From positions 434,001 through 498,000 of the forward strand of contig JANBVO010000013.1 in the NCBI GenBank assembly GCA_030052745.1: a stretch of 64,000 nt of DNA, written 5' to 3'. Position numbers and translations under genes: made by a program. Below, one piece after another: positions 12,201 to 23,617 of the stretch. This stretch comes from Pleurostoma richardsiae (taxonomy: Eukaryota > Ascomycota > Sordariomycetes > Calosphaeriales > Pleurostomataceae). The notes beneath the pieces are model-generated. The model saw only the letters and a list, made by a program, of their open reading frames with translations. It was not told the origin of the DNA and did no database searches. Each line of letters opens with the position of its first letter. The first letter of the stretch is position 1.

Positions 12201-12939
12201 AAGGACCGACAACCAGCGGATTCTTCGTGGTGCCGTTAACGTACTCGGTGACCACATTGTTGTCGAAAGCAGCCACCGTCGTATCCAGACCGCCTTCATC
12301 GTTGGTCGCGGTCCCTGCAGGAACGAGAGCCGGAAATTCAGCACTGTGCACCCCTCCGAGGGTGTGACCGCAAGCCACAACCTGGATCATCTGAGTCGGA
12401 GTGAACCCCATGCGGTCGAACTGATTCCGGAATGTCGAAATATCGTTCTGGGGCTGCGGGACGCCGGGGCTGCCTGCTTCGGTCGCATCGACACGGCCGC
12501 CCTTGACCGGAACGATAGGGCCGCCGCACACACGGACTGAAGCATACACGCCCGCAGCAATAAGGTCCGACATGCTACTTCGGGGTGAGACAAAGTCGGA
12601 GAATGTCACCATGGTGCTATTATGGCCAGGGCCGGTGTTCTCGGTGTTCTTCAGCTCGAAGGCCAATGAGGCATCAAGACCGCCAATTCCAAAGTAGGTA
12701 TTTGCCGTAGACATGTCGTGAAAGGCTGTCCGGAGCCACTCGGCCGCGTTCTGTCGCCCCGGTCCCGACGCCTCATTGCTGCACGGGGTGATCTTGTCAG
12801 CAAACAGACGGGCCTTGAAGCCGTACAGCTGGTACATGATCTCCTCCATCTCGTCCGTGGACGCCGGCCATGTAGGGGCGGCGCTAGCCGTCGCTGCCAG
12901 CGACAGCAGGCCGGCGAAGGCGGCCAGGTTCGCGCGCAT
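9213..12939 (-). CDS. Secreted haem-peroxidase-like protein with four WSC domains
   Basis: A predicted extracellular or wall-bound oxidoreductase. Exons on the minus strand: 12939-11821, 11760-11566, 11509-10474, 10408-9213; introns of 60, 56 and 65 bp; 1181 residues. A signal peptide covers residues 1-20. A peroxidase fold of the plant/fungal superfamily follows at about 25-300: RTAFHDM supplies distal Arg70 and His74, and ACGHTLGG supplies the likely proximal haem ligand His192. Four Cys-rich WSC carbohydrate-binding domains lie at about 608-699, 735-820, 983-1070 and 1089-1179, each with a C(W/Y/R)TEGT start and an ECYCG core. Ser-rich spacers separate them, the longest at about 826-975. 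There is no C-terminal GPI signal or membrane helix, so the product is probably released or bound to wall glucan through the WSC units. The enzyme substrate cannot be read from sequence. Confidence 0.88.
9868..10190 (-). repeat. Repetitive Ser-rich linker within the WSC peroxidase gene
   Basis: This part of exon 4 is built from degenerate short repeats (GAGCTGGAG-type hexamers on the plus strand, read as Ser codons on the minus strand). It includes a near-duplicate block of about 50 bp around 10010-10110. It encodes the roughly 150-residue Ser/Thr spacer between WSC domains 2 and 3, which is probably heavily O-mannosylated. The same repeats create a long antisense open frame (9823-10329) that should not be taken as a gene. 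Confidence 0.75.
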
Positions 12940-15900
12940 CTTGATGCTTCAACCGGACGAAACTCCCCGGCTAGAATTAGAACATTAAACACAAAATAGG
13001 GTATCAGAAGGTCAGAACGAGTGTGGCGTCAGTTCGAGAGACCTCGAAACTGGCTCTATCAATAAAAGAAGCCACCGGGGAGGTGGAGTCGAGCGAAGGA
13101 CGTCGAGAGGGACGAAGGAGAAGGACAGATGAGGGACTCAAGGAGACGAGGGGATACGGTCCCGTTGATATCACCCACCCGTTCGGGTATCTCACCGTCT
13201 TAGCCTGGTCCGCGCCCGGGTCAGGGCTCGCTGGCAGCTTTGGGAGATGGTCAGCTTTGCCATGGCCTCTCACCCCTACTGCGTAGAAGTGGTGAAAAGA
13301 ACCGGAGCTCAGGAAGCTCCAGCCCTGACCCCTGTCGCGCTCGTATTTTTTGGGAAGCGTCCTGCATGGCAGTGGGGACGGTGACACGATGGTGCCAGGG
13401 GTTTGCCGAGGGACCTTAGAGATGCAGCTCTTTAGATTGGCCAGCTGGGGTTGACTATCTCCAGCCGCATGGCCTTAAGAAATCCCCTAATGCATGGGCA
13501 GCAAATCATTAAAAATTAGATTGCTCCAGGCTGGGCCAGGCGAGGGCCGAGACAGCCTTGCTAGCTGCTCTGATGTGGCTGACCGCCGCGCATTTCCAAC
13601 GGTAAAGCCGGCAGCAGCATGCAGATACCACGCTGAGAAGTGGAAGAGGTGATGCGACCGGAGAAAAGGGAGGACGAGAAGAAGGAAGAAGGAAGGGTGG
13701 CTGCAGGAGTTCGCCAGATGTTGTGCGAGTGCGGGCGATCGATTGTCGATTCGGCACCACAAACAGGGGGCAAAAAGGACCCTTATCCACCGCGGACGTC
13801 CCCGCCGAAAACTATCTAGACAAGGTTAAATTGCCCCGTCTTTGTCTCTTGGTCCAGCCCTAACGGTGAGTCTTCCGCTTTGACCCTCCAGATCGGGCCA
13901 TTGGGGTTCAGATTTCTTCCGTCCCGACTGGTTGGAGTGAGACGGTTCTCGCTCTGTCTCCGCCTGCAGATCAAAGTGAGGGGCGTGCCTAAGAAGCAGT
14001 CGTCGACGACTGTTGTCAAAGCCGCTGCACCGCGAGAATGCCGAGAACCCCTTCCAGGAGTTGCGTTGCAGTTGGCTTGCGCAGCTCGAGTTGCATTGTG
14101 CGACCATAAATTGCAGGGGCCACCGCGCAGGTTGCGGTGGCGCTCCGTGGCTTTCTTCTTGGAGTAGCAAGTCCGAAAAGAGCCACGAGACCAGCTGTCC
14201 GGCGAGGCCTGGACAGCGAAAAGGGCATGGCCGGCGGGTGCCACGCAAGCTGGGCACTTCAAACTGCCTAGCTCATTGCGCCCAGTGGACGCCTTCCTTC
14301 AGCTCCTTTGTTACTGCAGACAATAGTCAAGATGGACTCGAGAGATAGGGAAGTCTAGGCGTCTGCCTTTTGAAGTCCCCGCATGGGCACGGTGGGTGCG
14401 CCAAAGAAATCATGTTCAAAGAAGCTCCGGTAGTGCCGTATTGCCGGCCAATGCACACGGTCACGATGAAGCGAGCGGCTCCAGGATGCTCCTTCTCATA
14501 GTGACTGCTCGCTGACTGCCGCAAGATCCCATGGTTGTGGAGCATTTCGACCCAGGCTGCAATTGTGATATGCTACATGCAGTCGCTCTGCTGCGTGTGT
14601 GTGAAGGTCGCATCAAATAGTCGCTCTGCTCGGCATCCAAAATAGCAACTCGCCGAGCGACAGTGAACCAACCAGCGAGTCTCGTAATGTCAGCTAACGT
14701 ATCTTAACAACGTGGAGCCGAGAGAATCTAGCGCAGAGGCCAAGAACCCAATGTCATGGAGAATTATTGAGTTCGAAGTTTCAAGCAATCGCTGTCACGC
14801 GCAGAAGTCTCGCGCCAGGCGTTTCTGCGCGGTCTGGGGAGATTCCTCCATGGCTGTAGACGGCTCAATGCGGCTGCAGCCACGTGAAGTCGGCGACATG
14901 CCCGGGAGATCGACGACAAGGGCAGGAGCCGGTCGGGTCCGCGACTTGGTTAACAAAACGATGACCCTCCGGTGGACGTTGTACACAACGCTGTTGCAAG
15001 CTTCGTATCACCTCTCCCTTTATTCAGCGTCTCTGAAAGGTTTCTGTATGTAGCCGCAGAAGGCAGGTCGACACGGCAAAGTGCTTCCTGCCAGTCCATT
15101 AAAATGCGAAACAACTCCAATACCCCCAGAAACGCGGCATGTGCACTCGGAGAGCCACGAGAGGCTGCCGCACACGATCGATCGCCTTTTGCTCGTAGCT
15201 AGTTAAGCGTCCGGCTTGTTCAATCGAGATGCGCGTGCCGCTTACCACAATACTAAAGCAAACAACGGCACACCTTCACTCTGCGGTATATCATTGATGT
15301 CTTACACGTCGATACCAAAACGAAGGCGACAAGGACAACGTGGTGGGTGCGATTTTTTTTCAATATTGGAACTCGGGAGGACCCGACTGGCCGCCATACA
15401 TGAGCAGGTCCTATCTCTGTCATAGAACGATGTCATTTGTCTCTCAAGTCGTCACTCATTGATATGGTTGATGGAAGAAACGAGGAGCCTCTAGTCTCTG
15501 TACGCTGCAAGAGCTCAAGAGACTCGTCGTAAGCAGCGCATTGCCAGCAAGGCGGACTTCTCGGCCCCGAGAGTGTAGACCTCCCAGCGTTTCTAGCTTG
15601 GATGCGGACTTCCGTCTCCGTAACTGGGGTCACTCGATGTCAAGCTTGGTCAAGCTTAGGGGTCAAGACCCAGCCATGTCCAACTGTGATGTTCATGATT
15701 CAGTTCTCCTAAACCGGAGGCGACTCCAACCGTTCCCGGACTCTAGAACCCAGAAGAAGGGTACCGAGGAGCCTAAGGCACTATGTCTGTACACCATCAT
15801 GCTACAGTCCGCGTATACATTGCCATGTCAAGGAGACATTGCAAACCTCACATGTGATACTGAGGCGAGGTTGACTGGTAACAGCAAGCTGGACGTGTGT

Positions 15901-17699
15901 GAGCCGGGCTGTTCTAGCAGCCCGTCACGGCTACCTAGGAGAGTCCGTCAACCCTCTTCAGAGCCCCCAGGCGCCATCTGCCCTATCAGCGCAGAGCATT
16001 GGGCTACATCGACCGAGATGACGGGACCTCGAAGGTTTAGCCCTCGTCGCGTCGCTGCGTATATTCAATCTGATCACCGGTCTCGCACCTCTGGTAACGT
16101 GGAGTGCTGGGGCAAGGAACCGCGATTCTCCTTGCCTGCGGTGCTACCGAGGTCTGAAGCACACCGATGTCCTCGCTCGGTCTTTCGGGGGCTTCCGGCT
16201 AATCTCGAGACCGAGCATCCGGCAATGCGTTACGGAGGCATTGCCGAGGAGGCGGTTGCAGCCGCGCTCATGCGTCGTCTGCTTTCGTCAGCCTTCCCGA
16301 CAGACGAGAGAGGAAAGAATGTGTGACGTCGGATGGGCGTACTGGGGGCTGTTGAATGGAGCGGAGAGGGGAGAGAGAGGCAAGCCTCACTTTGCGTCAT
16401 GGCATGTGGCACCCCTTGTGGCTACGTTTCAGGGAGAGGAAGGCATCCTGGCGTCGGATGCTGGAGCCCATCTTCGAACACGATTGGGCCGATGATGGCG
16501 CGCAGAGATTTGCTCAGCCCATCAGATGACCTTTGGTCTCATCGAGTGCCACAGCCAGCTGAACATCAGCGGTGCCTTCGCCGGATCCAGAGGAGGAAGA
16601 GGTACAATACTATTAAGGACTTGTTGAATATGCTAAGTCTGCGCGCATAGGAAGTAGTGAAGAGTACCTTGAAGGAATGTCGGTTCTTCACCGGTGCTGT
16701 TTCCCCTGGGAGAAACCTCCCCACAAATTAGTGCAGAATAGAGTGCGTCACTGTGCATGCAGGAGCCACAAGGTTAGCCAATAAGAATTCATTTTGGTAC
16801 ATATTCTCCGAATATAGCGCCCCGGTATAACGGTAGCTTTCTATGCGATGCAACCGCATCAGAGTTGATACCAACAGTTTATGTCTACTGTGAATCTGTG
16901 AATGGAGGCAGAGGCTATCCTCCAGGCTAAGTCGTCATTGTATAGGCCGGTGAGGGCCTAGAACTTGGCGTCTCTTTCGTGTAATGTGTCCACATGCCCG
17001 GATAGGCCCTGCAGCAAGAATCCGAGATGGAGGCCCAGAAGGCCCCAACACTTCCTAGCGTGTGGCCTACGGTCATGGGGAAATTGACGGACTGGCACGG
17101 AAGCTTCACAAACATCGACATGGCGGCATTAACCGCCACGAACACGCACCGGTTTTCTCCCTGGACCAATTGCATCAGTTATCTATTTGCGGTCCGGCTG
17201 CCATTTGCTACGAGCATCCACACAAAGAGCGCGTGCGGGCTAGCAGCGGCTGTTCTTCGTCCCATCTTGGGTCCACTACGTCATACTGAGATACCGTGGC
17301 TGGTGCAACTACGTAGGAACCCCATTCACCAGCAGCTCTCTGGTTCACTGTGCGGCGAGTAGTAGCGATCCCTGCCTGAGCCTCAAGGGACAGCCAAAGC
17401 CAAATGCGCTTACCCAATGAGGGCCGGCAAAGGCATCACCCCTCCTCGCGTGGTGTCCCTACCTTAGGTACACATCGATGCGTGCGTGGTAATGAAGAAG
17501 TCCATGACGTAGCTGTTCCTTCTCACATGATGAGAGGCGACGAACTCAGCGTAAACGTACCAGCGTACCTTACCTCTTTGGCTGAAAACTGCCTCTGCAA
17601 ACGACGGCAACCTACCTACCTAGGCAACACCGCGTCACTGCAAACTCTCCTCCCACGCACCTGCCCTACTCTCGGTCCCTCCCTCAGGTACCTCTCCCG
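12940..17699. other. Long intergenic region, no gene seen
   Basis: About 4.8 kb lies between the divergently transcribed WSC peroxidase and ccg-1 genes, so it carries both promoters. The longest frame (15541-16326, plus) opens only with TTG, is Arg/Ser/Pro-rich and matches no family I know. The stretch at 17600-17625 has ACCTACCTACCTAGG-type motifs common in fungal promoters. I see no RNA gene or element. Confidence 0.5.
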
Positions 17700-17858
17700 A
17701 ACATCCTCCAGCCAGATATATAAACCTCCAGCTCCCCCAACCTTCCACTCCCTTCCTTTTTTCTCATCATCACACAACAACCTCAAGCCTCAACATCTCC
17801 ATCCATCAAAGCAAATCCACTCAGATCAACTTCATCAACCCCCAAACCAAACATCACA
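17700..17858 (+). promoter_or_regulatory. Core promoter and CT-rich leader of ccg-1
   Basis: A strong TATA box (TATATAAA, 17717-17724) is followed by a long pyrimidine- and CAA-rich leader that ends in CATCACA directly before the ATG. This layout is typical of very highly expressed fungal genes. The transcription start is probably within about 17745-17775, an inference from the TATA spacing. Confidence 0.7.
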
Positions 17859-18211
17859 ATGGATACCATTCGCCAGGCCGGTAACTACGTCTCCGACAAG
17901 GTTCAGAGTATGTCGACTCGGTCCCGCCACTCCCATCACGGTAGAACAATTTTCACTGACACGCTCTTTACACAGGCGCCACCTCCGGTGCTTCGAAGGA
18001 GGCTAACAAGGACGTCGCCAAGGACAGCAATGCCCCCATCGGCACTCGGTAAGCTCTCTTGCCCGCATCCTTGCCCGCATCTCGAACCGCCGACAAGCAT
18101 ACTAACGGCTCTTGCAGTGCCGAGGCCGGTATCGATGCCCTGAAGGACAAGTCCAAGGAGCACCAGCACGACGCGACTGCTGAGGCCAACAAGCAGGCTG
18201 CTACCCACTAA
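17859..18211 (+). CDS. ccg-1: CCG-1/GRG-1 family small stress and clock-controlled protein
   Basis: Homologue of Neurospora glucose-repressible gene 1, also called clock-controlled gene 1. That gene is among the most abundant transcripts under starvation, stress and circadian control, and its biochemical role is unknown. Exons: 17859-17907, 17976-18048, 18118-18211; introns of 68 and 69 bp, the second with a perfect ACTAAC branch point at 18101. The spliced product is exactly 71 residues, the usual family length. It starts MDTIRQAGNYVSDKVQS, contains the SKEANKDVAKDS block and ends AEANKQAATH. It is small, hydrophilic, Ala/Lys/Asp-rich and has no membrane segment, like a LEA-type protein. No single exon is long enough to be called as a gene alone, so the locus is easy to miss. 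Confidence 0.95.
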
Positions 18212-18810
18212 GGCAATCGCTGTCGAACTTGGACGGACAACCATGAGCATGTTACGGCATTGAACTATGGGCGTCCTGAGAGAGGACCTTCTCCTTTGTT
18301 TTAAGAGACGACTTCTGCCGCGGAGGGATGACGGATTCACATACCCCAGGGACGTCATGGAAATAGCTTAGCGCAATCGAAAGCATTGCCCCAAAACGCT
18401 CCTCGTATCGTTTGCTGCTGTGCATTCCATGAATTTGCTTCGCCGGAACCTAACATATTCACCGCCTGTAGAAGATCCAGCCTCACAGTTTCCGAAGGGT
18501 AATTTGACAATGACAAACTTCGACAAATGTTCTCAAACTTCACTTTGGAAAGTCCTCGCTTCGTTATCATATGGATAAGTGTATCGAACTGGGATTGCCT
18601 TGCCTCGTGCACGGTCCATCGAGACCAACGGTAACCCCACAGGCAGATTAGCTCGCAGGGGTCTGCAGATCCTCGATTGTGAGAATATGGGCAATCTCAC
18701 CAGTCCCCTTTCTTGTTGCTTTCCTTTTGTCCAGACCTCCTAGAGGACTGTCTCTTTTCCATCTTCTCGCCACTTCTTCGATTCGCATTTGCGACTATTA
18801 TTCCCTACAA
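18212..18810. other. ccg-1 3' region and promoter of the EBP gene
   Basis: About 600 bp between two genes on the same strand. It should hold the ccg-1 3' UTR and poly(A) site and the next promoter. No further coding sequence is convincing. An in-frame ATG at 18679 would add 44 hydrophobic residues to the downstream protein but is probably in its leader. Confidence 0.5.
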
Positions 18811-19723
18811 ATGGCGTCCACTACTGGATCTTCGCCGCTCCCTCCCGACCTCTTTGACGAGACAACTCTTGTCTCTCTCGCCTCGACGCTCCTCATCCTT
18901 GCCGTAGCGTACGGCGCCTCCCTCAAGACTCTCCCGGCCTCGACGCCCGGCAGCCTGCGTGTACTCTTCATCTGGCACGCCTTCGACGCGCTGATCCACT
19001 TCTTCCTGGAGGGCAGCTTCCTGTACCACTGCTTCTTCTCATGGCTGCCGCTAGGAGACGTCACGCTCGGGGACCTGCGGGCGCAGAGGTTCTACCCGAC
19101 GCCGCAGGGGTTCCTGGGCCACAGCGACCGCATCTACGGCGCGCAGGCGGGCGGGGAGAACCCGTTCGCGCAGCTCTGGATGGTGTACGCGAGGGCGGAC
19201 AAGAGGTGGGCGGGAGTTGATCTGGTATGAACGGCTGCCTGGTTGTATCACGGCCCCTCGCGGCAGGTTTGCTGACGGTGGGACGTGGGATTTGCAGGGC
19301 GTCGTCAGCCTCGAGCTCCTCACGGTGTTTGTCGTCGGGCCGCTGGCATGCCTGACGTGCTACGACATTGCCAAGAAGAACCCGCGCGCCAACATCCTGA
19401 TGATCGTCATTGCGACGGCGGAGCTGTATGGAGGTACGTGCCCCACGGCGCACTGCATGCGCGTGCGAGCCGTTCCCTAGTAGAGAAAACCCCTTGCTGA
19501 CGCACTATGGTGGCCTGTAGGCTTCATGACCTTCTGCCCCGAGTGGCTCACCGGCAACCAGTACCTCGACACGAGCAACTTCATGTACCTGTGGGTCTAT
19601 CTGGTCTTCTTCAACACCCTCTGGGTCTGGATCCCCGCCTATGCCATCTACGTTGCGTCGAAGGACATTTTGGATGCGTTCAGGGTTAGGGACGCGAAGG
19701 CGGGTGCGAAGAAGTCGAGATAG
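18811..19723 (+). CDS. Emopamil-binding-protein (EBP/EXPERA) family sterol isomerase-like protein
   Basis: A membrane protein of the EBP family, whose animal and plant members are delta8-delta7 sterol isomerases of the endoplasmic reticulum. Exons: 18811-19224, 19298-19433, 19521-19723; introns of 73 and 87 bp; 250 residues. Four or five hydrophobic helices are visible. His63 and Glu67 in the ALIHFFLEGSF segment correspond to the conserved His/Glu of human EBP. Glu144 in VSLELLTVFVVGPL matches the second catalytic Glu. The LWMVYARADKRW and FFNTLWVWIPAY segments are also family-typical. I chose the ATG at 18811 because it gives a normal N-terminus; 18679 is in frame but adds an unlikely extension. 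Ascomycetes normally use the unrelated Erg2 for this reaction, so the physiological substrate is uncertain. Confidence 0.88.
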
Positions 19724-20440
19724 GCGGAGGGGTGTCGGGAAGCTGGAAAATATTCAAATTGGGTGCGAGAAACTTTTGGGGTTGTTTTTAATATCAGCAA
19801 GTTCTCGGTTATGGCTCGGCAACTTATACCCGGTTAGCAACTGAGGGGGAATACCTTCGTGCTGCATGCAGCGTTGTAAGCGTATACGCTTAAAGCTGCG
19901 GCCGGCATTTGTGATCTTGAATGATATACAACTTGTCGTTTCCGTGTTGTCCCAAGGGATATCGTCGAGTGCAGGCAGTGCAGGCAGCTACTGGGTGTCT
20001 TGGACTTGGGTCGATATCCAGATATTCCTCGGAGGTTGGGTAGGACAGCATGGCTACTCATGTCTACTTTCTTTAGAGAGGCCATTCTCATCTTAACCGT
20101 AGCGGTCGGTAGGCTGGAGCTTCTTCACATGTATTGGCACGTATGATCAAGATAAAGCCTTTCCTGACTCGCCCAGAAAGTCCCCAGCTTTGTGGTGTAG
20201 CGAAATACCAATACTAAACTACTTGCCGAGGCCCGCGGAAATATACGGCTGGAGAGGAGATTGATTTCACGGGAGCGTAATTATCTGTTTGGTGATGATT
20301 GGTCTCTGTGCGTATCTCGGAGCGGAAAGGTTGCTATCGTGGTGTTGTCCTACAGCAGACAAGCCTTTGCGCCAATGTGTGCGTGTGGGGACCCGGCTAT
20401 GTAGGACAGCAATTCGGCCCAATTATTCCACAATCATTTA
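19724..20440. other. Intergenic, no gene seen
   Basis: The 3' flank of the EBP gene and the 5' flank of the tRNA gene. Nothing coding is supported. Confidence 0.5.
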
Positions 20441-20565
20441 GGCAAGATGGCCGAGCGGTCTAAGGCGCTACGTTCAGGTGACTTTTCAGGCGTTTACAGC
20501 GATCTAGGGGAGCACAGGAACTCGTAGTCTCGAAAGGGGCGTGGGTTCGAATCCCACTCTTGTCA
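20441..20565 (+). tRNA. tRNA-Leu (CAG anticodon) with a 43-nt intron
   Basis: The 7-bp acceptor arm pairs GGCAAGA (20441) with TCTTGTC (20558-20564), with discriminator A at 20565. The D arm is GCC..GGC, and the A box TGGCCGAGCGG is intact. The anticodon stem pairs CTACG (20468-20472) with CGTAG (20523-20527), and the loop begins TTCAGG, giving anticodon CAG at 20475-20477. An intron of about 43 nt (20479-20521) interrupts the gene one base 3' of the anticodon, the canonical eukaryotic position. A variable arm follows, then the T arm GTGGG-TTCGAAT-CCCAC. The mature length of 82 nt suits leucine. A T6 run at 20571-20576 is the Pol III terminator. Confidence 0.95.
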
Positions 20566-20787
20566 TTGAATTTTTTGGTCGTTGTTCGCTGGTTACAAGA
20601 TGTAATATTGTTTTACGGTGCAGTTAACTTTTCCCTCGATTATCTTTTCTGAAGCGGTGTTTTTTATCTTTGCGTGTGCCGCTCCATTCCCGCGAGGAAG
20701 AAGAGTGGTCATGGTGTGTCCTTATGGGAGTTTAGATAGCGAATTTGGTCTTGCTCTGGCTCGAGGAATCAATGGCTGTGTCCCCGC

Positions 20788-20819
20788 GGGGGGGGGGGGG
20801 TGGGGGTGGGGGGGGGTGT
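20788..20819. repeat. Poly-G tract (G13-T-G5-T-G9)
   Basis: Three guanine runs of 13, 5 and 9 bases are separated by single T residues, 220 bp downstream of the tRNA gene. The plus strand could fold into a G-quadruplex. Such a tract is also prone to length error in sequencing. Confidence 0.9.
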
Positions 20820-23126
20820 GTTGGTAATAAGCTGCGTGTAATGTAATTGCAGAGGCCGTTTTCCTGCTGCATACTGTGATGGCAGCGTGGTAAACAGTGT
20901 TCTAACTCCAACTCAAGCGTACAATAAAATTGGACATGCATTGCAGCTTCAAGCCTATCATGGTCCTCAATTTCAAAAAGCTGGATAGGGGAAGTCATGG
21001 CTCATTGGCGACAATGATTTGCATTTGGAAGAACAGAACAGAGAAGAAGACACTGGTTTTGGAGAGAGTTTGACAGAGGGATATAGAGAGACGTCACTTC
21101 ACAACTGTCTTTTTCTCGCTCAACACCAATGATACCGCAGACGGCAGGTAGGAGGCTCACTGCGCAAAGTCACTGCTAAGGAGAGGTCATAGACTCCTTC
21201 AGTCAGCTTCCTCCGTCCTACAAGGCGACAAGTAGAGAAAGGTGGTGCATCTGTTATCACTCATGTACCAGAAGGAGGATGGTATTACACAGAGGGTCTA
21301 TCACTCTCAACCCTGCTAGTTTACCGTGGCGTCTTGATGACTTCCTGCAATCTCGGGACAAGAAGCTTCCATCGGAGAATATTTTGGCTTTCATTCAACA
21401 ACGGATGTAGTGCAAAGGAGAATGCCAGAACTCCAGCACCGCGCCGGAGGCCTGGGACCCTGAAGAGATGGTGCAACGAGCCGTGGACGCAATACATACG
21501 GAAAGTTCCGCCCGGAGCAAACGGGCAAGCTCGCCAAGCATCTGACGAGGGCCGCTCTTATCCCGGGAGTTTCGACGCCGAATGACGCAGAAGGCCCGGG
21601 TCCAACTTGCGGCGGGTTGATCCGTAATCGCTCCCACCGAGCGAAACGCTCATTGTGTCTCCTACGTAGAGGGCCTCGTACGATCGCGCTGTGTTCCTAC
21701 TTGGTAGCTCACTGACGTAGCGGGAATGCAACGGTTTCTTTGAAGATGGTAATCCGCTGGCGACCACTCTGCAAAGCAGGATTGTGGGCAACGTCCGAAG
21801 CCGTTTTAGCGTGTTCGGAGACCCCTGCAGATGCAGATGAGATGTATTCGTTGGCAATCACTGAACGTTGTGATACAAGGCCTGCTTCAAGGTCGGATGG
21901 GTCTTGGGCATCCCAGGAGCCCAGTCGCATCCTTGCGCAGAAGAGGCAGCCCGCGAGCTACTGGGAGCTTTCTTGCATGACGCGAGTAAGGTAGGGCAGG
22001 GTAAGTAATGACAAATAACCCCGAGAAAGCCCGAGGAGAGCTTGGAAGACTCGATGACACTCGCGTGTGGCCACTAGCTCAGTCGACTAGCAATGACAGC
22101 AGCACCCTTGACAGAAGATTGGGCGTGATGCTCTGTAGCTTCGCAATTCGTACCATATTCTAGTCTCCGGATCATAGCCTCACAAAGGTAGGAGAAACAG
22201 CATGAACCAACGACATGCGCGCGTCTTGCCATCGGCTCCAGGCTATATTTGTCCAAGCAATCGCCTGCGTGTTTTTGTGATGGACGCCTAGCTACCGCAC
22301 AAGAGCAGTACCGATGGCTGAGTAAGAATGCAGACAGACCCTAGTGGGAGCTGGAGATGTGGAAATGTGGGAGGATTGGAAGAGGCGATGCGTGGCATTC
22401 AACGCAGGCGAGCCGGCACGTTTGATGCGCATCAGGGACCAAGCGAGCTAGTCCGGGATAGGAATGGTGCGGCTTTGACGGGGGCTCAAATTCAACGTCG
22501 CAGCTCCGCCGGCAGGGGGCTGAGCAGGGGGAGAGGGCACTGCGAAACTTAGGCGCGTTACAAGATTGCCTCAAACCCGATGCCTTGTCAATGCCTCTCA
22601 CGCATCGCCCTGCTAACACGGAGCTGCCTGTTGCCGGATCAATGCCTCTCCATCCCCACCATGCGGGTTCAGACTCTGCAGGGAGACAGAGCCCGCAGTC
22701 ACCCTCGCGGTGTCTTCCGCATGCCCTCACTCCCGGTGCTCACGGCCGCGGCGACGGTGCCGGACTCGACCTATCTGTGCCAAGATCCTCACCATGATCG
22801 CTCCCCTGCGGCCATGGCCAGACTGTGCTACGATACGCCTCAGCGGGAGCGGGCCCAGACAGTACAATGTACTCTACCGTGCCGTCTCTGATGTGCAGTC
22901 CCTTCATCCAATGAGGACACCACTGCTTCATCCGGCATCACTCCCGCAAGGGATTCCCTGCTGGCTTCTCCGCTTACGAGCCGCGATTATTGCGGCCCTG
23001 GCTGTTGAGCGTGCAGACAAGAACTTACCAAGAAGCCAGCGATTGGCCGAGACCAGATCCCAGGCCGGCTCATAGCTGTCCGCGCGGGGGCCATCTTGTT
23101 ATCGGCGGCCAGACCAGGATCTGGCA

Positions 23127-23144
23127 TCTCTCTCTCTCTCTCTC
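23127..23144. repeat. TC dinucleotide microsatellite
   Basis: Nine uninterrupted TC units, about 480 bp upstream of the seven-transmembrane gene's ATG, in a pyrimidine-rich leader region. Confidence 0.85.
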
Positions 23145-23617
23145 ATCTCATACATCCTTGCCACGCTTGCATCTGTTCTCGAAGGGGTTCCCAATCGCAA
23201 CCTGATGTGTAAGTTCCGCACGCTCTTGGTGTGCTCTGTCGTGCCCTCGCCCCCCTCTGGCCCACCCCTGTGACTGTGGCCCATCCCGCCTCTCGTTTCT
23301 ACTCGCAACCCACACCTTAAGGCTAGTGTGCGTAGGTTCGGGTCAGGGACTGTTTCGTCTGGTCCATGGCTCGGTCGCTCGGTGGCGGGCGTGTGCACCC
23401 TTGTAGGCCTGTTCCTCGGCCGCCATTGATACTCTCTCGTTTCCCCTTCCGTATCTCCATTGAGCTCTTAGCACCTCCACCTCTTTCCATTCTTTCATCC
23501 CACCATCGACGGATGTGGTCGGTTCGACACCGGTTGATTAGATGACTTAACCTCGGAGGGAGGAGAGCTGCTCGGCTCGTCGCCATCGCCCATTCATCGA
23601 GGGTCAACAGTTGCAAG

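Larger units (their letters stand above)
20566..23617. other. Long intergenic region, no gene seen
   Basis: Three kilobases without a supportable gene. It contains a G-run at 20788-20819 and a CT dinucleotide repeat at 23127-23144. Many overlapping short frames at 21300-22900 have no family resemblance. An A-box-like stretch near 22073 has no B box. The last few hundred bases are the leader and promoter of the seven-transmembrane gene. Confidence 0.5.

Noticed and set aside
15541-16326. 261-codon open frame on the plus strand in the gap before ccg-1
   Set aside because: It opens with TTG, is Arg/Ser/Pro-rich, matches no family and has no promoter or splice context.
8895-16722. Shared 16-mer GGGAGAAACCTCCCCA near 8897 and 16707
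   Set aside because: One shared 16-mer is expected by chance in 64 kb, and the flanks show no similarity.
22073-22100. A-box-like TAGCTCAGTCG suggesting a tRNA
   Set aside because: No B box, acceptor arm or T-run terminator follows.
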